Of a DNA stretch of 64,000 nt, positions 36,193 through 44,209 are shown piece by piece; the first letter of the stretch is position 1; every line of letters starts with the position of its first letter. The notes beneath the pieces are model-generated. The model saw only the letters and a program-made list of their open reading frames with translations. It had not been told where the DNA came from and ran no database searches. The DNA lies in NCBI GenBank assembly GCA_002391235.1, contig DGRX01000029.1:38918-102917 (forward strand). Reading direction: 5' to 3'. A program made the position numbers and the translations under genes. Source of the stretch: Treponema sp. UBA4377. GTDB taxonomy: Bacteria; Spirochaetota; Spirochaetia; Treponematales; Treponemataceae.

Positions 36193-37461
36193 ATGAAACT
36201 TTACACACGCCGCCACTTGTTTTTTTCTACAATAACAACAGTGATGATTACCGCCGCCGCAGTTTTGGGCGCGCAAAAAATATTTTTTTCGGGAAGCCGT
36301 TCCCAGCCGCAGGAGGCCGTTCCGCAAAAAAATGCCGATGAGGAAAGCGCCGCCTTGCAATCCGCTCCAAGCCAACAAAGCGCTCAAAGCGCCGGCTCGC
36401 AGTTTTTGCAAAGCCAAACGCTAGTTGCGTCTCCAGCCGTGACATACACCGCCGACGAGCAGCAGAACATTTCGGTTTACCAGCAGTTCAACGAGGCCGT
36501 CGTCAACATCACGACGCAAGTCATGGGCATGAACTGGTTCTTTGAGCCGATCGCCGAAGACGGCGGCTCCGGCTCCGGTTCCATCATAGACAGCCGGGGC
36601 TACGTGATAACCAACGTTCACGTAATCGAAAAGGCGACAAAGATTTACATTTCGCTCTACGACGGCAGCCAGTACGAAGGGCGCGTCATTGGAAGCGACG
36701 TGGAAAGCGACATCGCCGTTTTGAAGTTCGACCCGCCAAAAGATTTGGTTTTAAAGACGATTCAGTTTGGCGACAGCGAAAAGCTAAAGGTTGGCCAAAA
36801 GGTCATCGCCATAGGAAACCCCTTTGGCTTTGAGCGCACCCTCACGACCGGAATCGTAAGCGCGCTGGGCCGCCCTATCAAAAACTCAAACAACATCATC
36901 ATTCGCGGAATGATTCAGACCGACGCCTCCATCAATCCCGGAAATTCGGGCGGCCCGCTCCTAGACACGGCGGGCAACATGATTGGCATCAACACGATGA
37001 TTTATTCGTCAAGCGGCTCCAACGCCGGAATCGGTTTCGCCGTTCCCGCCTCAACCGCCCGCCGCGTCGTGTCCGACCTTTTGCAGTACGGAAAAGTGCG
37101 CCGCGGTGCGATACAGGCAAGCCTTGTGCAGATGAGCCGGGCCATCGCCGACTACGCGCGCCTTGACATAAGCTACGGAATTTTGGTCAGCGAGACCGCG
37201 CGCGGCGGAAACGCCGACAAGGCTGGAATCAAGGGCGGAACGCAGGCCGTCCGCTACGGAAACTCCCGCAACGCGCGGACATTCTACATCGGCGGCGACA
37301 TCATCGTCGGCATTGACGGCGTCCAGGTTTCGACGTATTCCGACTACTATTCGATGCTGGAAAACAAGCGGCCCGGCGACACTGTTACGGTGACGATTCA
37401 CCGCAACAAGAAAAACTACGATTGCAAGGTTGTCTTGGCCGAAGAAAGTTCGGTCCAGTGA
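36193..37461 (+). CDS. HtrA/DegP-type serine protease with PDZ domain
   Basis: This 422-residue periplasmic or membrane-anchored protease has an N-terminal hydrophobic anchor (about residues 10-30). A Gln/Ser/Ala-rich linker follows to residue 85, then a trypsin-like domain with His143 (ITNVHVIEK), Asp173 (SDIAVLKF) and Ser252 (NPGNSGGPLLD). One PDZ domain follows (about residues 310-415). A single PDZ domain suggests a DegS-like sensor or a quality-control protease. TTGCGC and TACAAT boxes place the start of transcription close to the ATG, with no ribosome site. It is followed by uvrB. Confidence 0.92.
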   Translation: MKLYTRRHLFFSTITTVMITAAAVLGAQKIFFSGSRSQPQEAVPQKNADEESAALQSAPSQQSAQSAGSQFLQSQTLVASPAVTYTADEQQNISVYQQFNEAVVNITTQVMGMNWFFEPIAEDGGSGSGSIIDSRGYVITNVHVIEKATKIYISLYDGSQYEGRVIGSDVESDIAVLKFDPPKDLVLKTIQFGDSEKLKVGQKVIAIGNPFGFERTLTTGIVSALGRPIKNSNNIIIRGMIQTDASINPGNSGGPLLDTAGNMIGINTMIYSSSGSNAGIGFAVPASTARRVVSDLLQYGKVRRGAIQASLVQMSRAIADYARLDISYGILVSETARGGNADKAGIKGGTQAVRYGNSRNARTFYIGGDIIVGIDGVQVSTYSDYYSMLENKRPGDTVTVTIHRNKKNYDCKVVLAEESSVQ

Positions 37462-37507
37462 CGGCGGGCCGTTTTTGGGCTTGCGATGAATTTAGGGATT
37501 ATTGTCT

Positions 37508-39505
37508 ATGAGAAAATTTGTTGTCCATTCGCCGTACGACCTTTCGGGCGACCAAGGGCCGGCGGTTCAAAAGCTTAGCCAAGGCTTTTTGCGCGGCGAC
37601 CGCTTCCAGACTTTAAAGGGCGTTACAGGAAGCGGAAAGACTTTCACGATGGCCAAAATCATCGAGGCCGTCCAGAGGCCCACGCTTGTCATTAGCCACA
37701 ACAAAACTTTGAGCGCCCAGCTTTACCGCGAGTTCAAGACCTTCTTTCCCGAAAACGCCGTCGAATACTTTGTTTCCTACTACGACTACTACCAGCCTGA
37801 AGCCTATGTTCCCGCCCGCGACTTATATATAGAAAAGGACGCGGCGATAAACAAGGAAATCGACCAAATGAAAATGGCCGCGACCTACAGCCTTATGGAG
37901 CGGCGCGACGTTATTGTCATCGCGACTGTTTCCTGTATCTACGGCTTGGGAATGCCTGAACTTTACAAGGCCATGCGCGTTCACATAGAAAAGGGAACGA
38001 CTCTTGACCCCCGCGCGCTCGCCTTGGAGCTGGCCCAGATTCAGTATCACAGAAACGACATGGTCTTGGAGCGCGGAACTTTCCGCATAAAGGGCGACGT
38101 GATAGAAATCTATCCGCCTTACATGGAATTTGACGAAGCCTACCGCATAGAGCTTGACTGGGAGGAAGTTGTCCGCATCCGCCGCTTTAACGTTGTGTCC
38201 GGAAAAGTCACCGAAGAGCTTGACGAGACGACAGTTTATCCTGCCAAGAACTTTGTCGTCCCCCAGTCGGAGTTGGAAAGCGCGACCGAGCGAATCCAAA
38301 AGGAAATGGAGGAGCGCGTCGAAGTCTTGCGCTCTCAAAAGAAAATGCTTGAGGCCGAGCGCCTAAAGACTCGCGTCACCTACGACATAGAGATGATGAA
38401 GGAAATGGGCTACTGTTCGGGAATCGAAAACTATTCGGCTCCAATCGCTGGCCGCGCGCCCGGCGTTCCTCCGGCGACCTTGCTGCATTATTTTCCCGAC
38501 GACTTTTTGTGCTTGATTGACGAGGCGCACGTGACCGTTCCGCAAATCGGAGCGATGTACGAGGGCGACAGGAGCCGAAAGCAAAATTTGGTTGACTTTG
38601 GATTTCGCCTGCCGAGCGCGCTGGACAACCGGCCCCTTAAGGCCGATGAGTTTTGGAAAAAAATCAACCAGGCGATTTTTGTCACCGCCACGCCGCGGCC
38701 CGAGGAAGTAAAGCTTTCCACGCAAGTGGTGGAGCAAATCATCCGCCCGACTGGCTTGCTTGACCCGATTGTCGAAGTGCGGCCCAGCGAAGGCCAGATG
38801 GAAGACATTTACAAGGAAGTCCGCGAGCGCATAGAGAAGGGCGAGCGAAGCCTTATCCTTACGCTGACAAAAAAAATGGCCGAAGACCTTACCGACTATT
38901 TGCTGGGCCTCAACTTAAAGGTAAAGTACATCCATTCCGAAATCGACACCTTTGAGCGCGTGGAAATCCTAAAGGCGCTGCGCGTCGGCGAGATAGACGT
39001 TCTTATCGGAATCAACCTTTTGCGCGAAGGAATCGATCTTCCCGAAGTCAGCTTCATCGCGCTCTTGGACGCGGACAAAATCGGCTTTTTGCGCTCGACG
39101 ACTTCGCTAATCCAGATCATAGGACGCGCGGCCCGCAACGCCGAAGGAAAGGTTGTCATGTACGCCGACCGCATGAGCGACGCGATGAAGGAGGCCATCG
39201 ACGAGACCCGCCGCCGCCGCTCCATCCAAGAGGCCTGGAACGCCGAGCATGGAATCACGCCCAAAACGATTAAAAAGGCCGTCGCCGACATTTTGGAACA
39301 TCAGGAGCAGGACGCAAAGGAAACGGCGGCGATTCAGCTAGAGACGCTCAAAAAGTCCGCCAACCTTATGGTGGCCAAAGAGCGGCGCAAGCTTGTCGAG
39401 GCGCTCAAAAAAGAAATGTCCGACTGCGCCGAACGATTGGAGTACGAGCAGGCGGCTGCAATTAGGGACCAGATTTTGGACATTGAAAAGACTTACGGAA
39501 AGTAA
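37508..39505 (+). CDS. uvrB: UvrABC system protein B
   Basis: UvrB is the damage-verifying helicase of nucleotide excision repair. The 665-residue protein has the Walker A in LKGVTGSGKTFTMA, the beta-hairpin region (YYDYYQPEAYVPARD), the DEAH-type box in CLIDEAHVTVPQIGAM and helicase motif VI in QIIGRAARN. The C-terminal UVR domain ends YEQAAAIRDQILDIEKTYGK. I use the ATG at 37508. The final 60 bases are repeated, with synonymous changes, 80 bases after the stop. Confidence 0.96.
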   Translation: MRKFVVHSPYDLSGDQGPAVQKLSQGFLRGDRFQTLKGVTGSGKTFTMAKIIEAVQRPTLVISHNKTLSAQLYREFKTFFPENAVEYFVSYYDYYQPEAYVPARDLYIEKDAAINKEIDQMKMAATYSLMERRDVIVIATVSCIYGLGMPELYKAMRVHIEKGTTLDPRALALELAQIQYHRNDMVLERGTFRIKGDVIEIYPPYMEFDEAYRIELDWEEVVRIRRFNVVSGKVTEELDETTVYPAKNFVVPQSELESATERIQKEMEERVEVLRSQKKMLEAERLKTRVTYDIEMMKEMGYCSGIENYSAPIAGRAPGVPPATLLHYFPDDFLCLIDEAHVTVPQIGAMYEGDRSRKQNLVDFGFRLPSALDNRPLKADEFWKKINQAIFVTATPRPEEVKLSTQVVEQIIRPTGLLDPIVEVRPSEGQMEDIYKEVRERIEKGERSLILTLTKKMAEDLTDYLLGLNLKVKYIHSEIDTFERVEILKALRVGEIDVLIGINLLREGIDLPEVSFIALLDADKIGFLRSTTSLIQIIGRAARNAEGKVVMYADRMSDAMKEAIDETRRRRSIQEAWNAEHGITPKTIKKAVADILEHQEQDAKETAAIQLETLKKSANLMVAKERRKLVEALKKEMSDCAERLEYEQAAAIRDQILDIEKTYGK

Positions 39506-39585
39506 GGCAAAAATTGTTGGCTTCAACGCCTGCTCGTTTTGCTAGTGGAAGTATTTACGTGTCCGCTCGCGCGGACAACTGGCAA

Positions 39586-39648
39586 TACGAGCAAGCCGCC
39601 GCCATCCGCGACCAGATTATTGACATTGAAAAGACTTACGGAAAGTGA
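39586..39648 (+). pseudogene. Duplicated 3' tail of uvrB
   Basis: This 63-base segment encodes YEQAAAIRDQIIDIEKTYGK and a stop, differing from the true UvrB C-terminus by one residue (Leu to Ile). Several codons differ synonymously (for example AGG and CGC for Arg). It is preceded by unrelated sequence and has no start codon. It looks like the leftover end of a second, diverged uvrB allele after recombination or duplication. Confidence 0.8.
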
Positions 39649-39800
39649 TAAAAACGAGCGGACAAAAAACGCGCGAAGGAGTGTGGCAGCCGGCGCAATA
39701 CAATACGCCTGAACGCGCGAGCCTTTTGCGAGCGCGTTTGTTGGCGCTTATGCGGCTAACTGGCATTTTTAGGTTTGCGAAGATTTTTTTTGCCGCTATA

Positions 39801-39829
39801 TTGACACAAATCGCGCTTTTCTATAAAAT
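39801..39829 (+). promoter_or_regulatory. rpmB promoter
   Basis: TTGACA at 39801-39806 and TAAAAT at 39824-39829 have a 17-base spacer, about 40 bases before the rpmB start. Confidence 0.75.
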
Positions 39830-39870
39830 ATTAAAACTCACGATTGATTATTAAAGGCAGGTGAAATATT

Positions 39871-40104
39871 ATGTCAAGAACATGCGCGATTTGCGGAAAA
39901 TCTCCGATGCACGGAAACAGAGTAAGCAAGACTTACCATCACACACGCCACGTTTGGAAGCCCAACCTTGTAAGCGTAAAGGCTGACTTTGGCGACGGCG
40001 GCGCTCGCACAATCAAGATTTGCACACAGTGCTTGAGAAGCGGCTTTGTGACAAAGAAAGTCCACGTGCCCAAGGAAAACCAAGCGGCTCAAGCCGCCAA
40101 CTAA
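39871..40104 (+). CDS. rpmB: 50S ribosomal protein L28
   Basis: This 77-residue ribosomal protein begins MSRTCAICGKSPMHGNRVSK and has the second Cys pair in KICTQCLRSGFV, so it is the zinc-binding four-Cys form (C+) of L28. It has its own promoter and is followed by two hairpins at 40110-40173. The surrounding genes are unrelated, which is usual for rpmB in spirochaetes. Confidence 0.97.
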   Translation: MSRTCAICGKSPMHGNRVSKTYHHTRHVWKPNLVSVKADFGDGGARTIKICTQCLRSGFVTKKVHVPKENQAAQAAN

Positions 40105-40109
40105 AAAGA

Positions 40110-40173
40110 TGTTCGGGCTTGCCCCGAACATGACTTGGTGTCATCGCCGCGCTAGCCGCGGCGATTTTTTTTT
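40110..40173 (+). terminator. Tandem hairpins terminating rpmB
   Basis: The first stem pairs TGTTCGGG with CCCGAACA (40110-40130). The second pairs ATCGCCGCG with CGCGGCGAT (40143-40164) and is followed by about nine T residues. The second is a strong intrinsic terminator and also ends at the stop of the convergent MBL gene. Confidence 0.85.
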
Positions 40174-41107
40174 ACGCTTCCAGCCTTAGGCCGTCGTGGG
40201 CCGGCAAAACGCTGCCGCCGTTCGCGACGATTTTTTCTAGCCTCGGATACTCGGGCAAAATTTCCTTAAAATATTCCGCTATTTCCTGATAGCCAAAGTC
40301 GTGCGTCATGTGGGTTGTCCATGTGTGGCGGGGCTGGATAAGGTTGGCCGTTGCCAGCGCTTCTTCAAAGCTAAAGTGGGTTGTGTGGACATCCTTCCGC
40401 AGTCCGTCAATGACCGCGTGGACAAGGAGGCCCGCGTTGTCGTTAATCAATTTTATCGATTTTTCGCTGATGTAGTTGCAGTCGGTAAGGTATGCCGCGC
40501 TTTTCTTTGTTCCGTCTTTTGCGACGGCGGAAATCAAGTAGCCGGTCGTAGGAATTTTTCCGTGCTTCATCGGAATCGAAATTATTTCCATGCCGCCGAT
40601 TTTTAGGGGAGCGCTTGGAACGAGTTTTTCGGCGGCGTTAAGGGTGACAAGCGGCTTTCCGCCTCCGATTTGCGTGCGGTGGAAAATGTAGTCAAAGTGC
40701 GCTCTTATGATTTTTGTCGCGGCTTTGTCCGCGTAAATCGGCATGGCCTTTGTGAACTCGTTTGTCGGATGCTCAACTCCGTCTTTGTCTGTGTATTTTG
40801 AGACCGCGTTGGGAACTTTTGTGTGGCTGAAAATGCGGATGTCGTCAAGGCCGTGCAAGTGGTCGGCGTGGCCGTGCGTCAATAAAATCGCGTCCAAGGA
40901 CGGAAGGCCGCAGGCGAGCGCCTGGCTCCTAAAGTCCGGGCCTACGTCTATCAAAACGCGCCAAGTCTTTCCTTCAAATTCGTTTTCTATGAGCGCGCTG
41001 GCCCTGTAGCGCTTGTCGCGGGGGTCGGAGGAACTGCAGACCGCGCAATTGCAGGCGATTACCGGAACTCCGTGGCTTGTTCCGCTTCCCAAAATTGTGA
41101 TGACCAT
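40172..41107 (-). CDS. MBL-fold metallohydrolase, PhnP-like
   Basis: This 311-residue metallo-beta-lactamase-fold hydrolase has the motif LTHGHADHLHGLDDI and opens with ILGSGTSHGVPVIACNC, as in PhnP and related phosphodiesterases. A GWxxH-like C-terminal region is seen as HTWTTHMTHDFGY. It likely hydrolyses a cyclic phosphate ester, but no phn genes are near. The start is the ATG at 41107; the longer in-frame upstream stretch reads antisense through an MCP remnant and is not used. Confidence 0.88.
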   Translation of the reverse strand: MVITILGSGTSHGVPVIACNCAVCSSSDPRDKRYRASALIENEFEGKTWRVLIDVGPDFRSQALACGLPSLDAILLTHGHADHLHGLDDIRIFSHTKVPNAVSKYTDKDGVEHPTNEFTKAMPIYADKAATKIIRAHFDYIFHRTQIGGGKPLVTLNAAEKLVPSAPLKIGGMEIISIPMKHGKIPTTGYLISAVAKDGTKKSAAYLTDCNYISEKSIKLINDNAGLLVHAVIDGLRKDVHTTHFSFEEALATANLIQPRHTWTTHMTHDFGYQEIAEYFKEILPEYPRLEKIVANGGSVLPAHDGLRLEA

Positions 41108-41144
41108 GCGGCCATTATCGCGCCAATCAAGCCTTTTTGCAAGC

Positions 41145-41390
41145 GGAAGAGTTTCCGCCCAAAAAGAATTTGACAACGTCGTCGGCTTGGCCAACAAGGT
41201 CAAGTCAAAGGAAATGGAAGTCAAGACCTCAATGGCCGAGCAAAACGAAAGCAACGCCAAGCTTTTGGACCGCCTTTCGCAAATGAAGGACGCCACAAAA
41301 GCGGTCGAGGACGCCGCCGCCGACTTGAGCAAAAACACTGAGCAGGTCATCAGCTCGATAAGCGACATCGGAAAAAAAGTTTCCGACTAA
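41145..41390 (+). pseudogene. C-terminal remnant of a methyl-accepting chemotaxis protein
   Basis: The + strand encodes about 80 residues resembling the last part of an MCP signalling domain. These include QKEFDNVVGLANKVKSKEME, the methylation-helix-like SMAEQNESNAKLLDRLSQMK and LSKNTEQVISSISDIG, ending KKVSD and a stop. No sensor, membrane or hairpin-tip region precedes it, and there is no ribosome site. The fragment is squeezed between the divergent MBL promoter region and the 3' end of hydE, so it is a truncated relic. Confidence 0.72.
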
Positions 41391-42436
41391 CCGATTATGT
41401 CTCCGCGCGAAACGACTGTCCTGTAGCCGATCGTGTCCAATCTCTTTTGGACGCAGGACAGGCATTGCGCGCTTTCTTCGCCCATGCAAATTTTATTGTC
41501 GTAGAGCGCGTATTTTTTTCTGTCCGCGACGGGCGTAAGGTTTGGCATGATAACGTTGGCCCCGCTAAGAATTCCCTTTTCGCGGCCTTTTGGGTCAAGA
41601 GTGCCGAGCGCGGTCGTCGCGGGAAGCAAAATGTTTGGCTTTATTAGCCTTATGACAGAAAGCAAAAAGCAAGTCAATTCCACGCTTCCCGCGCTTTCGT
41701 TGGCGAACGGCGTGTCCTTGTGGGGAATGAAGGGGCCGATTCCGCACATTTGGGGCGAAAACTCTTCTATAAATTTTAGGTCACAGGCCAAGTCGCTTGC
41801 GGTCTGGAAGGGCGAGCCGACCATAAAGCCCGCGCCGACTTGGTAGCCAAGCGCGCGCAAATTTTTTAGGCATTCGATTCTGTTTTTGTAGCTCATGGAG
41901 GCGGGGTGGAGCTTTTTGTAATGCCCTTCGCTCGCCGTCTCGTGGCGCAAAAGGTAGCGGTCGGCTCCGGCTTCGCGAAGGCGCTTGTAGCTTTCAAAAG
42001 TACGCTCGCCGACAGAAAGCGTAACTGCGCAGTCGGGCCGCTCGGCTTTTATTTGCTGGACAAGAGCGCATAGCCGCTCGTCGGTCCAGTAAGGGTCTTC
42101 GCCGCCTTGAAGGACAAAGGTTCTAAAGCCAAGCTCGTAGCCTTCGCGCGCAGAGGATAGAATTTCTTCGGCGGTCAGTCTGTAGCGGTCGGCCTTTTTG
42201 TTTTCGCGCCGTATGCCGCAGTAAAGGCAGTTGTTCTTGCAGTTGTTGGTGAACTCTATAAGGCCGCGGATGTAAACGTCGTTTCCGTAGATTTTCTTCC
42301 GTTCCGTTACGGCATAGTCGCGCAAAAGGGCGGCCGCCTCCTGGTCGCGCTCCGTGATTAAGAGCGCGTATTCTTCTTTTGATAGCGAGTGTTTTTGGGA
42401 GAGTTTTTCTATGATGGAACGAACGCCGCCGGTCAT
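41387..42436 (-). CDS. hydE: [FeFe]-hydrogenase maturase HydE (radical SAM)
   Basis: HydE is a radical-SAM enzyme that helps build the dithiolate-bridged di-iron subcluster of the hydrogenase H-cluster. It shows the SAM motif FTNNCKNNCLYCGIRR, the GGEDP-type loop VLQGGEDPYWTD and GFMVGSPFQTASD. I choose the internal ATG at 42436 (MTGGVRSIIEKL), which matches the usual N-terminus, giving 349 residues. A TTGACA/AATATT promoter ends six bases before this ATG, predicting a leaderless mRNA. It is divergent from hydG and hydF. Confidence 0.93.
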   Translation of the reverse strand: MTGGVRSIIEKLSQKHSLSKEEYALLITERDQEAAALLRDYAVTERKKIYGNDVYIRGLIEFTNNCKNNCLYCGIRRENKKADRYRLTAEEILSSAREGYELGFRTFVLQGGEDPYWTDERLCALVQQIKAERPDCAVTLSVGERTFESYKRLREAGADRYLLRHETASEGHYKKLHPASMSYKNRIECLKNLRALGYQVGAGFMVGSPFQTASDLACDLKFIEEFSPQMCGIGPFIPHKDTPFANESAGSVELTCFLLSVIRLIKPNILLPATTALGTLDPKGREKGILSGANVIMPNLTPVADRKKYALYDNKICMGEESAQCLSCVQKRLDTIGYRTVVSRGDIIG

Positions 42437-42442
42437 GCGAAA

Positions 42443-42472
42443 AATATTGCCGATTTGCCGCCTGCATGTCAA
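42443..42472 (-). promoter_or_regulatory. hydE promoter
   Basis: On the minus strand, TTGACA (42467-42472) and AATATT (42443-42448) have an 18-base spacer. The six bases TTTCGC then lead directly into the ATG at 42436, exactly as in the hydG promoter. Confidence 0.6.
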
Positions 42473-42696
42473 CCGCATTATGAATGCAATAACAAAAAAT
42501 GCTCCCAGTTGCGGATGCGTCAGATCGGCGCCGCTTGATAACTGCGCTCCACGCGCATTGCGCCTTGAAACTATCTACGTCTGCCGCTATCGCGGCAGGC
42601 GCAAAGCGAGTGTCGCCGCCTGCCGCCCCGCTCCTTCGCGCATTTTTTTACTGCTTTCAGTTACGATTGCGGCAGAACGGCGCCGCTCGTTCGCGC

Positions 42697-42725
42697 TTGA
42701 ATAAAGCGGCGGGAGGGGCTATAAT
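42697..42725 (+). promoter_or_regulatory. hydGF promoter
   Basis: TTGAAT at 42697-42702 and a perfect TATAAT at 42720-42725 have a 17-base spacer. The six bases TTTCGC separate the -10 box from the hydG ATG, so transcription should start at the A of the ATG. The rest of the 42479-42696 interval holds a CTGCCGC/GCGGCAG hairpin and no gene I can support. Confidence 0.78.
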
Positions 42726-42731
42726 TTTCGC

Positions 42732-44180
42732 ATGCCTTTGTACGACCCAAAATCGTCCCGCGCGGACGAGTTCATCAACCACCAAGAGATACTGGAAACA
42801 TTGGCCTACGCCGACGCGCATAAAAGCGACGAGGCTTTGATTGATTCAATCCTAAAAAAAGCCAAGCCCTTCCGCGACCAAAATGGCTTTCATTGCGCGG
42901 GCCTAAGCCACAGGGAAGCGTCCGTGCTTTTGGCCTGCGACATTCCGCAAAAGACACAGGAAATGTTCGCGCTTGCCGAAGAAATAAAGCAAGCCTTTTA
43001 CGGAAACCGCATCGTGCTTTTCGCGCCGCTTTACCTTTCAAACTATTGCGTGAACGGCTGCCTTTACTGCCCATACCACGCCAAGAACAAGAGCATTCCG
43101 CGAAAGAAGCTTACGCAAGACGAAATCCGCGCCGAGGTGACGGCCCTGCAGGACATGGGCCACAAGCGCCTTGCGATAGAGGCCGGCGAAGACCCCGCCA
43201 ACAACCCGATTGAATACATATTGGAAAGCGTAAAGACAATTTATTCAATCAAGCACAAGAACGGCGCGATCCGCCGCGTCAACGTCAACATCGCCGCCAC
43301 CACGGTGGAAAACTACGCCAAGCTTAAGGCCGCTGAAATCGGAACCTACATTTTGTTCCAAGAAACCTACAACCGCCAGGGCTACGAGACCCTTCACCCG
43401 ACAGGACCCAAGCATGACTACGCCTGGCACACCGAGGCCATGGACCGCGCGATGGAGGGCGGAATCGACGACGTGGGGCTAGGCGTTTTGTTCGGCCTGG
43501 AAAGCTACCGCTATGAATTCGCGGGCCTTTTGATGCACGCCGAGCACTTGGAGGCCGCCAAGGGAGTGGGGCCGCACACGATAAGCGTTCCCCGCGTGAA
43601 GAAGGCCGACGACATAGACCCCGACGTTTTTGACAATTCAATCCCCGACGAAATTTTTGAAAAAATAATCGCCTGCATCCGCATCGCCGTTCCCTACACC
43701 GGAATGATAATCTCGACGCGCGAAAGCGAAAGAGTTCGCGCCGCGGCCCTGCGGCTTGGCATAAGCCAAATAAGCGGAGGCTCGCGCACAAGCGTCGGCG
43801 GCTACACGCAAAAAGAGCGGCCCCACGACACAGAGCAGTTTGACGTGAGCGACCAGCGCAGCCTTGACGAGGTTGTCCAGTGGCTTATGGAAAAGGACCA
43901 CATTCCGTCCTTTTGCACGGCCTGCTACCGGGCGGGGCGCACGGGCGACCGCTTTATGAGCCTTTGCAAGAGCGGGCAGATATTGAACTGCTGCCACCCC
44001 AACGCGCTGATGACCTTGGCCGAATACCTTGTGGACTACGCAAGCCCTTCGTGCAAGGCTCTTGGCTTTAAAATGATAGAAGACGAGCTGGAAAAAATTC
44101 CAAACGGCAAGGTCAAGGAAATCGCCCGCGGCCACATCGAGGCGATAAAAAATTCCGACGCGCGCGACTTTAGGTTTTAG
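42732..44180 (+). CDS. hydG: [FeFe]-hydrogenase maturase HydG (radical SAM)
   Basis: HydG lyses tyrosine to supply CO and cyanide for the H-cluster. The 482-residue protein is related to ThiH and has the SAM motif SNYCVNGCLYCPYH. It has LAIEAGEDPANNPIEYI and the C-terminal second cluster motif SFCTACYRAGRTGDRF, which distinguishes HydG from ThiH. The promoter places the mRNA start at the ATG. hydF follows within 30 bases, forming an operon. Confidence 0.96.
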   Translation: MPLYDPKSSRADEFINHQEILETLAYADAHKSDEALIDSILKKAKPFRDQNGFHCAGLSHREASVLLACDIPQKTQEMFALAEEIKQAFYGNRIVLFAPLYLSNYCVNGCLYCPYHAKNKSIPRKKLTQDEIRAEVTALQDMGHKRLAIEAGEDPANNPIEYILESVKTIYSIKHKNGAIRRVNVNIAATTVENYAKLKAAEIGTYILFQETYNRQGYETLHPTGPKHDYAWHTEAMDRAMEGGIDDVGLGVLFGLESYRYEFAGLLMHAEHLEAAKGVGPHTISVPRVKKADDIDPDVFDNSIPDEIFEKIIACIRIAVPYTGMIISTRESERVRAAALRLGISQISGGSRTSVGGYTQKERPHDTEQFDVSDQRSLDEVVQWLMEKDHIPSFCTACYRAGRTGDRFMSLCKSGQILNCCHPNALMTLAEYLVDYASPSCKALGFKMIEDELEKIPNGKVKEIARGHIEAIKNSDARDFRF

Positions 44181-44209
44181 CCTTTATGGAGCGGCTTTTG
44201 GAGAAACGT

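Larger units (their letters stand above)
39506..39870 (+). other. Intergenic region between uvrB and rpmB
   Basis: This 365-base stretch holds the duplicated uvrB tail (39586-39648) and the rpmB promoter (39801-39829). A 69-codon reading frame at 39645 crosses the promoter and has no ribosome site, so I do not consider it a gene. I see nothing else in it. Confidence 0.6.

Noticed and set aside
39645..39854. A 69-codon frame between uvrB and rpmB
   Set aside because: It spans the rpmB promoter, has no ribosome site and no recognisable protein features.
41108..41368. N-terminal extension of the MBL hydrolase
   Set aside because: The extra residues are the antisense reading of the MCP remnant, and the family start is at 41107.
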